The translations under genes were made by a program, and so were the position numbers. DNA of 64,000 bases from Candidatus Obscuribacterales bacterium (GTDB taxonomy: Bacteria; Cyanobacteriota; Vampirovibrionia; Obscuribacterales; Obscuribacteraceae): positions 18,854 to 82,853 of the forward strand of contig JAIERK010000113.1 of the NCBI GenBank assembly GCA_019746975.1, in the 5' to 3' direction. Below are positions 8,435 to 17,501 of this stretch, one piece after another. The notes beneath the pieces were generated by a model, which saw nothing but the letters and a program-made list of their open reading frames with translations, had not been told where the DNA came from and did not search any database. The first letter of the stretch is position 1. Every line of letters begins with the position of its first letter.

Positions 8435-9421
8435 TTACGCATGGAGTTTGTCCGGCTCATTTTGGCTGGAGGGCTGGTGTCCATGCTCTTTGAGATATTG
8501 CCGTGCTTTTGCAATATCTAGATTGATTTGTTCTTTAAGCGAGTCTGCTCCCGCGAACTTCTGTTCGCTTCTCAGGAATGAGAGAAACTCAATCTCTATG
8601 TGTTTGCCGTAGATATCCTGTTCGAAGTCGAGTAAATGCGCTTCTACAGTCAATCCATCGTTTGGACCACCTTCGCCGTTGGCGTGGAAGGTCGGTCTCA
8701 TTCCAACGTTGATCACGCATGGAAAGCTTGTCTGGTCGAGCTTGGCTTTCCCTACATAGACTCCGCGTGCGGGAATCTGTTGGAAGCGGTATATGGAAAG
8801 ATTAGCGGTTGGAAATCCAAGTGTGCGACCGCGGCGGTCGCCTGTGATTACTTCACCGGCGAGGGCATACGGTCTCGACAAGAGGAGGGCGGCGCGCTCC
8901 AGATTGCTCTGGGTGAGAGCCTCGCGGATAGCTGAGCTTGATACTTCATGCCCCTCGACATTCACCATTTCAGCGACATGTACTGCGAAATTGTTTTTCT
9001 TTCCCAGCGTACTTAACAAACTTGCGTCACCTTCTCTGTCGCGCCCGAAGTGGTGATTCGGACCGACCGAAATGGAACGGGCGCCCATTGTTCCGACAAG
9101 CATAGTCTCTACATATTCGGTTGGACTGAGTCGACAGAGCTCTTCGGTAAACGAAAGCACAAGTGCGACATCTACTCCAATTTGCTCGAACAGGGCCAGT
9201 CTCTGATCAATCATTGTCAAAAGGAGCGGTGACTGCCCTCTTGTGAGTGTGCGTGGATGATCCTTAAATGTGACCACTCCGCAAGGCACTCCGAGCCTGG
9301 TAGCCTCCTCTCGTGCCTTTCCGATCACGGCTTGATGCCCAGGATGAACGCCGTCGAAAAAGCCCAGGGCTATGGCGGATTCTTTTACAAGGGATGGTTG
9401 GGCTTCAAAATAGGTTTCCAA
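8435..9421 (-). CDS. ribF: Bifunctional riboflavin kinase/FAD synthetase
   Basis: RibF phosphorylates riboflavin to FMN and adenylylates FMN to FAD in the cytosol. The 328-residue protein has the N-terminal nucleotidyltransferase motif GFFDGVHPGH, an SVGPNHHFGRDREG segment and SSSAIREAL, then the kinase domain with GDRRGRTLGFPTANL, GVYVGKA and VINVGMRPTF. The Pro/Asn-rich C-terminal tail is extra. It is the first gene of a ribF-recF operon, divergent from gyrB. Confidence 0.95.
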   Translation of the reverse strand: METYFEAQPSLVKESAIALGFFDGVHPGHQAVIGKAREEATRLGVPCGVVTFKDHPRTLTRGQSPLLLTMIDQRLALFEQIGVDVALVLSFTEELCRLSPTEYVETMLVGTMGARSISVGPNHHFGRDREGDASLLSTLGKKNNFAVHVAEMVNVEGHEVSSSAIREALTQSNLERAALLLSRPYALAGEVITGDRRGRTLGFPTANLSIYRFQQIPARGVYVGKAKLDQTSFPCVINVGMRPTFHANGEGGPNDGLTVEAHLLDFEQDIYGKHIEIEFLSFLRSEQKFAGADSLKEQINLDIAKARQYLKEHGHQPSSQNEPDKLHA

Positions 9422-9758
9422 GAATTGTGTTCCTTAAGTGTCAAGGGAGAGTTGATGTCTGAGAGATCACTTGCCATTTGGCTTCATAAAGCGCCTAACA
9501 ATCAGTGTATTGTAAACCAGACCAGACCAGGGACAAAGTCTAGAGAACTCTCATGTGTTATCTCTCTTAAATCGCCATAAATCCTCATATCAAGCGGCTT
9601 AAGCTGGTCGACTATGCTAAAATTGACAGACGTGGAAGGCACGGAACAATTGGCTTTCGTCCGCTTTTGAAGCCATCGTTCCATTGTAGCTCTATTGGAG
9701 AGACGATGTGAGCCCTGCCTGATTGTTAGATCGCGTAATTTCAGTGTCAGAGGGTGTA
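9422..9758. promoter_or_regulatory. ribF-gyrB divergent control region
   Basis: These 337 bp hold promoters for both directions. A -10-like element TATGCTAAAAT at 9613-9623 faces gyrB; the same 11-mer recurs upstream of rpsB. A short direct repeat ccagaccagacc lies near 9518-9530. No DnaA box cluster or coding region was seen, so there is no sign of an origin. Confidence 0.4.
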
Positions 9759-11810
9759 ATGACCAAGGAAAATTCCTCAACTACCATGACTGATTCATCA
9801 AATGCTGTAAACGGAAACCCTGGTGAAGCTGAGTATTCGGCTTCAAGTATCGATGTGCTCGAAGGGCTTGAGGCTGTGCGCAAGCGGCCTGGTATGTACA
9901 TCGGCAGCACCGGACCCCGAGGGTTGCATCACCTGATCTGGGAAATTGTAGACAATTCGGTCGATGAGGCGCTGGCTGGCTGGTGCAATACCATCGAAGT
10001 TTCAATCAATGGCGATAGCTCTATCACGGTCCGTGACAATGGTCGTGGTATTCCAGTAGGAATCGTAGCGAAGAGCGGCTTGACCGGAGTTGAGACCGTA
10101 TTTACGAAGTTGCACGCTGGAGGAAAGTTCGGCGGCGAAGGCGGATATAAGGTATCAGGCGGACTGCATGGCGTGGGCGCTTCGGTCGTAAATGCCCTGT
10201 CAAAGCGGCTTGAAGTGGAAGTCTATCTTGACAAAAAGATTCACAAGCAAGCTTATGTACGCGGAAATGCAGAAGGTGGATTGGAAGTTATCGGTGCCAC
10301 CGAACTTAGAGGCACGAAAGTAACTTTCTGGCCTGATCATGAGATATTCCATGACTATAGCGATGATGGCGAGCGTGTTTCGATCGATTTCGACTGGGAC
10401 ACTGTGGATGACCGACTTCGGGTTATGGCATTCCTGAATAAGGGCTTGAAGATGATTGTCCATGACAATCGGATCAAGTTGGGTGAAGAGCCGAAGAAAG
10501 TCGAGTATCACTACGAGGGTGGTATTGCGAGCTACGTAGAATATCTCAATGATACTCGCGAATCTATACACAAACCGCCGATCTACGTCGAACAGATGCG
10601 AGACAACGTCAATGTGGAAGTAGCATTGCAGTGGACGAGTATGTTTCAGGAGTCCTTATACTCCTTCGTCAATAACATCAATACACCAGACCACGGTACC
10701 CACGCCAATGGTTTCAAAATTGCGTTGACTCGTGTGATCAACGAATACGCAAAGAAGAACTCTCTGGTCAAAGAGACTGACGCAAATTTCACCGGTGAGG
10801 ATGTGCGAGAAGGCCTGACCGCGATCGTTAGCGTAAAAGTTCCAGAACCTCAGTTCGAAGGTCAGACAAAACAAAAACTCGGCAACCGCGAAGTACAAGG
10901 CATAGTTCAATCCCTTGTCACAGAGCAGCTCAACGACTGGTTGGAGCTCAATCCGAAGGCGGCTAAAGATATTGTCAACAAAGCAAGTCTCGCCAAGAAA
11001 GGCAGAGAGGAAGCTCAGAAAGCTAGAAATCTAGTCAGACGCGTTTCCAACCTGGAGAACTCCTCTCTTCCTGGAAAGCTGGCTGACTGCGCTGATCGAG
11101 ACCCGGCCAAGTGCGAGGTCTATCTGGTCGAAGGCGATTCCGCAGGTGGTAGCGCGAAGCAAGGCCGCGATAGGACATTTCAGGCGATCCTTCCTCTTCG
11201 AGGAAAGATTTTGAACGTAGAGCGGGTCCAGCCGTCCCGAATATACGAGAATACTGAAGTTCAAGCCATGATTACGGCTCTTGGTCTTATCGTCAAAGAT
11301 GAAGAGGATGAGAGTGGTGGCAAGAGTGGTGGCATTTTACGACCCAATGCTGAGAATCTCGACCTCGATAAATTGAGATACCACAAGGTCATCATCATGA
11401 CAGACGCCGATGTGGACGGAAGCCATATCAGAACGCTCATTCTGACATTCTTCTTCCGGTACGCGAGACCGTTGGTCGAAAGAGGTTATGTATACATTGC
11501 GCAACCGCCCCTGTTCAAAGTCGAAAAAGGCAAACGCACGGAGTATTGCTACAACGAGCACAGGCTCGAAGCTGTACTAGCTGAATTGGGCGACAAGGCC
11601 GTTGTACAGCGATTCAAAGGGCTTGGAGAAATGATGCCTCAGCAGCTCTGGGATACAACGATGAATCCCGAGACGCGTACACTCAAGAAAGTCACCGTAG
11701 ATGATGCCTCTGAGGCTGACCACATCTTTGATCTGCTCATGGGTGAAGCAGTAGCTCCTCGTCGTGAATTCATCGAGAAGCATGCCCACTTCGCCAACCT
11801 GGATGTGTAG
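9759..11810 (+). CDS. gyrB: DNA gyrase subunit B
   Basis: GyrB is the ATPase subunit of gyrase, which introduces negative supercoils. From the ATG at 9759 (AGAGGG just upstream; an in-frame TTG lies 12 codons earlier) the protein has about 683 residues. The GHKL ATPase part contains [40 protein letters not shown] and [15 protein letters not shown]. The TOPRIM part has [18 protein letters not shown] and [16 protein letters not shown]. The C-terminus ends with [19 protein letters not shown]. The first 35 or so residues are Ser/Asn-rich and extra to the conserved core. Confidence 0.97.
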   Translation: MTKENSSTTMTDSSNAVNGNPGEAEYSASSIDVLEGLEAVRKRPGMYIGSTGPRGLHHLIWEIVDNSVDEALAGWCNTIEVSINGDSSITVRDNGRGIPVGIVAKSGLTGVETVFTKLHAGGKFGGEGGYKVSGGLHGVGASVVNALSKRLEVEVYLDKKIHKQAYVRGNAEGGLEVIGATELRGTKVTFWPDHEIFHDYSDDGERVSIDFDWDTVDDRLRVMAFLNKGLKMIVHDNRIKLGEEPKKVEYHYEGGIASYVEYLNDTRESIHKPPIYVEQMRDNVNVEVALQWTSMFQESLYSFVNNINTPDHGTHANGFKIALTRVINEYAKKNSLVKETDANFTGEDVREGLTAIVSVKVPEPQFEGQTKQKLGNREVQGIVQSLVTEQLNDWLELNPKAAKDIVNKASLAKKGREEAQKARNLVRRVSNLENSSLPGKLADCADRDPAKCEVYLVEGDSAGGSAKQGRDRTFQAILPLRGKILNVERVQPSRIYENTEVQAMITALGLIVKDEEDESGGKSGGILRPNAENLDLDKLRYHKVIIMTDADVDGSHIRTLILTFFFRYARPLVERGYVYIAQPPLFKVEKGKRTEYCYNEHRLEAVLAELGDKAVVQRFKGLGEMMPQQLWDTTMNPETRTLKKVTVDDASEADHIFDLLMGEAVAPRREFIEKHAHFANLDV

Positions 11811-11872
11811 GCGTAATCAGAAGTGCTGATGGTGAACGCTCACCGCGCCTATGTATAAGGATTGGAGTTCAG

Positions 11873-12550
11873 TTGGATAACGGCAACTTGCCAGTCACTA
11901 ACGACCCGACCGCAATCACGGCCGGTTCGGACAAGCCGTCCCGGTCGCCGTCGATCAACATACCCAATGTGGTTACGGTCGGGCGAGTTTTCCTCGCGAT
12001 CTTCACTCTGCCGCTCCTGTGGATGGTACCGGATGCGATGAAGTGGACTGCGTTTGGACTGACAATCTTTGTGATTTGGGCTGATGGTATCGATGGATAC
12101 CTGGCTCGCAAGCTCAACCAAACGAGCAAGCTCGGCGGCATTCTAGACATAGCCGGCGATCGAGTCGTTGAGATGGCGTACTGGATCGCGTTCGCGGCAC
12201 TTGGCTGGATCCCTGTCTGGGTGCCGCTATTGTTCCTGGTTCGGGGGACATTCGTTGATGCTATTAGAGCCCACGCTGTCGAGCAAGGTTACACAGCGTT
12301 TGGAAAAAACACCATGATGCAGACTGCGATTGGAAAATTTCTCGTGGCATCCAACTTCAGTCGCTTCACCTACGCCGTGGTGAAAGCGGTGGCATTCTGT
12401 CTGATAGTTGGTGCTCATACCGCTCTGGGAGCGCAGATGGGACTAGAGTCGATCGCACTATTCTTCGTATATTTTTCTTGTGTGTTTTGCGTGATTAGAG
12501 GACTTCCCGTCATCCTCGAGTCATCAAGCGTGTTTCGCCACGAAGGTTGA
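11873..12550 (+). CDS. CDP-alcohol phosphatidyltransferase family protein
   Basis: This is a membrane enzyme that condenses a CDP-activated lipid with an alcohol, most likely glycerol-3-phosphate (PgsA-like). The TTG start at 11873 has GGAG five bases upstream. The family signature DG-AR-G-D-D is complete in DGIDGYLARKL followed by GGILDIAGDRVVE. Several hydrophobic helices flank it (about residues 35-60, 100-125 and 170-200), and the first 30 residues are polar. The N-terminal phrase NIPNVVTVGRVFLAI matches the usual start of this family. It lies 62 bp downstream of gyrB; exact substrate is uncertain. Confidence 0.85.
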   Translation: MDNGNLPVTNDPTAITAGSDKPSRSPSINIPNVVTVGRVFLAIFTLPLLWMVPDAMKWTAFGLTIFVIWADGIDGYLARKLNQTSKLGGILDIAGDRVVEMAYWIAFAALGWIPVWVPLLFLVRGTFVDAIRAHAVEQGYTAFGKNTMMQTAIGKFLVASNFSRFTYAVVKAVAFCLIVGAHTALGAQMGLESIALFFVYFSCVFCVIRGLPVILESSSVFRHEG

Positions 12551-12777
12551 GTTAAAGAACGCTACAAAAGGATCCACATAGCACTGTGTGTTCGCCGGCA
12601 GTTTTTGTACAAATCGCATCGAATTTAATCGCAACTTCTATTCCCAGATCATGCGTTCGTGGCAAGGGGCGAAACAGTGTTCTCTCATCAGCAAGAAGCG
12701 GCGCGATTGGATGATGAGACAATCCGCATGCCTGTTCGGTAGGCGAGAATCTTGAATGCAATACGAGTTGCTCAGGC
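12551..12777. other. Intergenic spacer between convergent genes
   Basis: A 227-bp gap. A 69-codon frame on the minus strand has no ribosome binding site or recognisable sequence. No terminator with T-tract was recognised. Confidence 0.35.
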
Positions 12778-13890
12778 TTACTTGCTGCCGGAGGAGTATG
12801 TGCTCTGTTGGTTGCTAGATCTTTCCGGGTCCTGTCCGACGCCTGCGCTGTCGCCCCAGGAATTCAGATTGCCGGTATCGGTACCATTGAAGTCTTTTGT
12901 GTTCTGACCCCAGGGTGTCGTAGGCGTTCTAAGACCACCGCGGACTTTCTCTTCGCCGCTCATGCCCCACTTGGTTATCGGCACGGCTCTCATCTCTGCA
13001 CCTTGACCCTGGTTGCCCCAGCCGGAATAGACTTCGTTATTCGGATCTTTCGGGTCTTTGGCAGCGGCACCGACTAAGGAATTGCCGCCCCATCCATTAT
13101 TGTGAGGAAGATCTTGCTTGTTGCGATCGTATTTCTGACCGGCGATATAGACGAAACCTTTTCCTGCAATCGTTGGTTCTGAAGCAGGGTCCAGTTTATT
13201 CTCATTTTTCTTAGTTGAGCCGTGAAGATTGCGCCGCTCTCTGGTGAAGAGCTCAGGTCTGAGGTCCGAGTCTGCTTCTCGCCACCACTTCGGTGTCTGA
13301 CCGTTGACTCGTCCTCTCATGGGGTTGCCCGCTGCCACCGCCTGGGAATCCTCCTGCGTGGGGGCTGGTATGCAATCTTCCATCTGTGCTTCCAAGCGCT
13401 GTACTACGTAGTGCCTCTTGCCGAGCGTGCCGCCTGCGAATTTAGTCAATTTTTCGAGGAATCGCCATTGTCTCTCTTTCTCACTCTGGGGTATGCCTCT
13501 CGACTCTCGCTTGAGCAGCTCTTTGACGCTCAAATTCTGTGCCTTTTCTCGAGGAACTTCGCGCCAGTCAGCGATATGGAGTGTCTGGTGCTCAATAACA
13601 TCGCCGAGCAATTTTTTCGTGTAGTTATCTAGGGGCGCTCTACCGCTGCCGCATGCTGCTTGAGCCAGTTTGTACGACTGGTCGAGATAGGCGAGACCCT
13701 GAGACTTGTTGCCTTTGTGCCATTCGCGCATGCCGATGTAATCGTAGTAGTACCACTTCGGCCAGGCTGGTCGGTTCGACCTCGCCGCTGACGCTCCTGT
13801 CGTAGAATTCGCTGCCGTCGCCGGGAGTGTTGCTGTCACAAGAAGTGTGACTGCACATAGGGCGATCGGAAGAACTGGCTTGAGTTTCAT
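12778..13890 (-). CDS. Secreted hypothetical protein with WG-motif tail
   Basis: I do not recognise a family. The 370-residue protein has a clear Sec signal peptide (hydrophobic residues about 5-24, then LPATAANS). The body to about residue 190 is helical and charged, with a Tyr/Trp-rich start (PAWPKWYYYDYIGMREW). From about residue 260 the sequence is Gly/Asn/Pro-rich and low complexity, with at least five Trp-Gly motifs: NNGWGGN, YSGWGNQ, ITKWGMS, TTPWGQN and LNSWGDS. These may be short binding repeats in a disordered tail. It is expected in the periplasm or outside. It lies 16 bp downstream of the GT9 gene in the same direction, so it may belong to the end of the LPS operon. Confidence 0.75.
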   Translation of the reverse strand: MKLKPVLPIALCAVTLLVTATLPATAANSTTGASAARSNRPAWPKWYYYDYIGMREWHKGNKSQGLAYLDQSYKLAQAACGSGRAPLDNYTKKLLGDVIEHQTLHIADWREVPREKAQNLSVKELLKRESRGIPQSEKERQWRFLEKLTKFAGGTLGKRHYVVQRLEAQMEDCIPAPTQEDSQAVAAGNPMRGRVNGQTPKWWREADSDLRPELFTRERRNLHGSTKKNENKLDPASEPTIAGKGFVYIAGQKYDRNKQDLPHNNGWGGNSLVGAAAKDPKDPNNEVYSGWGNQGQGAEMRAVPITKWGMSGEEKVRGGLRTPTTPWGQNTKDFNGTDTGNLNSWGDSAGVGQDPERSSNQQSTYSSGSK

Positions 13891-13906
13891 TTATCTACTC
13901 CCATTT

Positions 13907-14956
13907 TCACGAAATGGCTGGGCGACGGTTGTTGATCAGGTGTCTGGCAGCTTCAATCACCTTCAGCGGAGACAGTTGCGTCAGGCACTCTCGATTGCTG
14001 CAAGTCTTTTTGTATTGGCATGGACGGCACTCTAAAGAGTCATCGAAGACCGCTGTCTGGGATGGTCCAATGGGCTGCCATCGGACAGGGTCGGTCGGTC
14101 CGAAAAGGGTGACGGTAGGGGTGCCGACCGCACACGAGAGGTGGGCGGGACCCGAGTCGACGCATACAGCGATGTCCATCTCTTTGTATAACGCCATACT
14201 TTCCCTTATTGAGAGCTCTCCTGCCATATTAACACTTTTTATGCCAGCCAAGACAGCGAGTTCTTCGTAGGTTTCCCTATCTTTGCGATCGCCTGTAAAG
14301 AATGGCGTCATTCCGAACTCACTATGCAAGGCTCTAATCACTTCGGCGAAATGCTCTAGAGGGTAGGTTTTATCAGGGTGTGCCGCCGCCGCGTGAATCA
14401 ACATTCGTGAGCGATGATTGTCCAGGCATGAAACTTTTTCGCGCATCGCCCTGGTTTCATCTTTGCTGATCCAGGCTTCCAGGTGTTTGTCGTGAGCCGT
14501 GATTCCGACGGCTTCCAGGACGCTCGCCAACGAGTCCACTTCGTGAATGGAGGTGTCCCATCGAACTTTGTGAGTGAGAAGCAGGCTTCGTCCTTCCGTC
14601 GCGTAGCCGGCTCGTATGCGAGCACCTGTGCCTAGTGCGAGAAAGGCCGACGACAGGGAGCGCTTGAGTACGAAAGCGCAATCATAATTGCGTTTTCGAA
14701 GCTCGAAAAAATAAGACCAATAGCTTCTTGCGTCGCCTTTTCCCTGATCGTATTTGTGAAATCGCGTTGTGTCGAAAGGGATAAATTCATCCACGTATGG
14801 ACAGCCTTTCAAGACTTCGCCGCTCGCGGGACCCACGAGCATGTCGATCTTTGCTTGGGGAGCTGCTCTTCTCAAGTTTCGCAGGAATGGCACAGTCAGG
14901 ATCGTATCGCCCAGAAAGCGGTATCTCATGACGAGGATATTTTTTGCGTTAAACAT
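13907..14956 (-). CDS. Glycosyltransferase family 9 (heptosyltransferase-like) protein
   Basis: The 349-residue protein is a GT-B fold family 9 enzyme, which transfers ADP-heptose-type sugars to the LPS core. The start is KNILVMRYRFLGDTILTVPFLRNLR. The conserved C-terminal donor-site block reads CVDSGPAHLSCAVGTPTV then TLFGPTDPVRW. A Cys cluster near the C-terminus (LECRPCQYKKTCSNRECL) is common in this family. Its start overlaps the end of lpxK by 8 bp, indicating translational coupling in a waaA-lpxK-GT9 operon. The sugar donor is not determinable from sequence alone, so no waa number is given. Confidence 0.9.
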   Translation of the reverse strand: MFNAKNILVMRYRFLGDTILTVPFLRNLRRAAPQAKIDMLVGPASGEVLKGCPYVDEFIPFDTTRFHKYDQGKGDARSYWSYFFELRKRNYDCAFVLKRSLSSAFLALGTGARIRAGYATEGRSLLLTHKVRWDTSIHEVDSLASVLEAVGITAHDKHLEAWISKDETRAMREKVSCLDNHRSRMLIHAAAAHPDKTYPLEHFAEVIRALHSEFGMTPFFTGDRKDRETYEELAVLAGIKSVNMAGELSIRESMALYKEMDIAVCVDSGPAHLSCAVGTPTVTLFGPTDPVRWQPIGPSQTAVFDDSLECRPCQYKKTCSNRECLTQLSPLKVIEAARHLINNRRPAIS

Positions 14957-16037
14957 TCTGCGTCACCGCGACAGTGGTATTCGCCGCGGGAAGATTGAAC
15001 GATGGCGGCTCGCCTATCCATTCGGTCTCCATCACGAGTGCCATCACTTTGCTCTTGAGGCTGTCGGGAAGCTCGAGACGGACGAAGTCCTTTTCGGTCG
15101 TGACGATATAGTTGGCTTTGTAAGTGGTGACTTTGCTTTCCAGTTTTTGCAAATCAGCTTCGGAGAACCAGTGATGATCCGGGAAGGCGCTCATGGAGAC
15201 AACTTCCGCACCAAGCTGTTTGATGGAGTCGACGAAGGAAGCTGGTTTTGCGATACCACAGAGTGCCACCACTTTTTGCCCGCTCACTTCCGAAGGACTC
15301 AATGGAGTTTCCGCCCGCAAGTACGCTGGACGAAAACGACACATCGAGACAGTCGCCTCAGGCGCGTATTTTGCGATCAGACTCTGGAAACGGCGAGTCC
15401 TAGCTGGGTCAGGATAGAGCGGCACTTTGCTGATTATTATGTGGGTGGCGCGGCCAAGCGCGCTCATCGGTTCGCGCAGACGTCCTGCCGGAACCATGTT
15501 ATCGTCGAGGGTCTCGTTATAATCCAGCAGCACGACGTCGATGTCTCGTCTGAGTTTTAAGTGTTGAAACCCATCATCAAGAATGATGATATCGCAGTGA
15601 TATTTTTTGATTGCGATTTCAGCAGTTTCGCTGCGGGATTTGCCGGAAATGACTACGGCCGCAGGCACCGCCTGCGCCATCATGTATGGTTCGTCTCCTG
15701 CTTCCTGGCAGGTGGCGAGTATCTTCTCGCCGTTGCTCACGACCGTGTATGGAGTCGATGCCTTTCTCTTGTACCCTCGAGACAGAATCGCGACTCGATT
15801 TCCTTGGTGGATAAAACGCTCTGCAAGCTCTATCGTGATCGGTGTTTTGCCTGTGCCGCCGACCGAGAGATTGCCGACGCTGATGACAGGAACATCAGGC
15901 TTTGCCCTTTCTATACACCCATTAGCATATGCCTTCAGGCGTGCATAACCTACTGCTCCATAGACGAAGGACGCCGGTGTCAGCAATGTGCGCGCTACCG
16001 GATTTCCAATGATTTTAGAATAGAGATCTTCAGACAT
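14949..16037 (-). CDS. lpxK: Tetraacyldisaccharide 4'-kinase
   Basis: LpxK phosphorylates the 4' position of the lipid A disaccharide on the inner membrane. The 362-residue protein contains the P-loop SVGNLSVGGTGKTP, the second motif IIILDDGFQHLKLRRDIDV, and an N-terminal amphipathic region with a hydrophobic segment (about 15-35). Length is normal for the family. It overlaps both neighbours by 8 bp (waaA upstream, GT9 downstream), so the three are clearly co-translated. It shows that this organism makes phosphorylated lipid A. Confidence 0.95.
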   Translation of the reverse strand: MSEDLYSKIIGNPVARTLLTPASFVYGAVGYARLKAYANGCIERAKPDVPVISVGNLSVGGTGKTPITIELAERFIHQGNRVAILSRGYKRKASTPYTVVSNGEKILATCQEAGDEPYMMAQAVPAAVVISGKSRSETAEIAIKKYHCDIIILDDGFQHLKLRRDIDVVLLDYNETLDDNMVPAGRLREPMSALGRATHIIISKVPLYPDPARTRRFQSLIAKYAPEATVSMCRFRPAYLRAETPLSPSEVSGQKVVALCGIAKPASFVDSIKQLGAEVVSMSAFPDHHWFSEADLQKLESKVTTYKANYIVTTEKDFVRLELPDSLKSKVMALVMETEWIGEPPSFNLPAANTTVAVTQNV

Positions 16038-17373
16038 TTTGCGAAGCTCCAGTTTTTACCAATCTTTCCGGTGTTTTGCCGTTATCGTCGATTAGTTTGT
16101 CAATCACTACAATCGTCTTATCGACAGCACCCTGGTTGTCGTTAATCCACTGTCTGCCTTTGTTGCCCAAGACTTGTGCTGTCTGCGGCCGGAGCAGAAA
16201 TCCCTTTAGGCGCTCAGCGAGATGGTCTTCATCTTCAATGAGAACGAGAGCTCCAATCTCGGTGAGTGCCCTTGCAATGTCCCTGGTTTTGTGAACATGG
16301 GGACCGCACAACGTGGGTACCGAGTATGCGTAGGGCTCAAGCAGGTTGTGACCGCCGACCTTGGCAATGGTTCCGCCGACAAAAGCCACGTTGGCGATTG
16401 AGTACAAGCGGGCGAGAATGCCTAAGCCGTCGAGAATATACACGTCATTGTCTGCTTCAAGCCCCTCGTTTGAGCTATATCTCTTCGGCTTGAATCCGTT
16501 CTCTTCGACAATTTGTACAACGCGTTCGAATCGTTCTGGGTGGCGAGGAGCTAAGATCAGTCGAGGGCGAAGTCCTTTTTCGCCTCTCCGCTTAAAATCG
16601 TCCAGCAGCTGCCTTTGACATTTGAGTAATGCGCTCTCTTCCCCCTCATGGGTGGATCCTGCCACCACGAGGAATTCATTTTCGCTGTCGTTGTTAACCA
16701 GCTTCGTCATAGCGTCTCGGTCGCTACCATCGGCGGTGGCAATCCCGTCAAGCTTCAGGTTGCCTGTGATAGTCACAGGTAGCCCCTCTCCACCTACTGA
16801 ACGATACCTGGCTGCCTCATTCTCTGATTGAACGGCTACATGATCCAGCTTGCGAAGGATCGGTCCGAATAAGAACTTCCAGCGCTCATACCCCCGGGCC
16901 GACTTCGGCGACATGCGACCGTTGACGGTGATTATCTTGACTCCTAGACTCTTGCACTCGGTGACAAAGCCTGGCCAAATCTCGGTCTCTGCGATTATTA
17001 CTAGCTTGGGCTCTAGTATCTTTAGCCAGGAGCGTGTTGCCCACGGCAGGTCGAATGGGAAGTAGAACACGGTTATGTCACTTGCTAGATGCTGTCGGGC
17101 AAGCGTCTGACCAGTCAAAGTCGTCGTAGATACGGCGATCGGTTGCTCAGGGTATCTAGATCTCAACGCTCGTATAAGTGGTTTGACCGCGTTGAACTCT
17201 CCGACGGATACCGCATGAATCCAGATGCACCCTTCGTTATTACGCGCTTTGACCGATTGCGGAATCAAACCGAATTTCTCTTTCAGCCCGGCTCTCGCCT
17301 TTTTCTGGATGAGCAAAAATGGTCCGGCTACAGCCAGGACTAATACGACAAATAAGTAATAAACCCAAATCAC
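16030..17373 (-). CDS. waaA: 3-deoxy-D-manno-octulosonic acid (Kdo) transferase
   Basis: WaaA adds Kdo to lipid IVA using CMP-Kdo. The 447-residue protein has the N-terminal membrane anchor (about residues 3-22), the catalytic block IWIHAVSVGEFNAVKPLIRAL, the segment IIAETEIWPGFVTECK, and NLLEPYAYSVPTLCGPH in the donor domain. It is the first gene of the waaA-lpxK-GT9 operon. Length is near the usual 420-430. Confidence 0.95.
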   Translation of the reverse strand: MIWVYYLFVVLVLAVAGPFLLIQKKARAGLKEKFGLIPQSVKARNNEGCIWIHAVSVGEFNAVKPLIRALRSRYPEQPIAVSTTTLTGQTLARQHLASDITVFYFPFDLPWATRSWLKILEPKLVIIAETEIWPGFVTECKSLGVKIITVNGRMSPKSARGYERWKFLFGPILRKLDHVAVQSENEAARYRSVGGEGLPVTITGNLKLDGIATADGSDRDAMTKLVNNDSENEFLVVAGSTHEGEESALLKCQRQLLDDFKRRGEKGLRPRLILAPRHPERFERVVQIVEENGFKPKRYSSNEGLEADNDVYILDGLGILARLYSIANVAFVGGTIAKVGGHNLLEPYAYSVPTLCGPHVHKTRDIARALTEIGALVLIEDEDHLAERLKGFLLRPQTAQVLGNKGRQWINDNQGAVDKTIVVIDKLIDDNGKTPERLVKTGASQNV

Positions 17374-17501
17374 TTTTGCTTTAGAACGCTCGTTCTGTCT
17401 ACTCGATATTGAAAAAAAACTTCGGCAAGAACGAGGAAGGTACCTCGTTACTCCGGTCTGAAACGCCGAATCGAAGCCTCAGAAAGCGCAAGAAGCTAAT
17501 T

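Noticed and set aside
9422..9758. Replication origin near recF/gyrB
   Set aside because: No cluster of DnaA boxes, and dnaA and dnaN are absent from the window.
14769..15560. 263-codon plus-strand frame over lpxK
   Set aside because: It is antisense to a clear lpxK gene and resembles no protein family.
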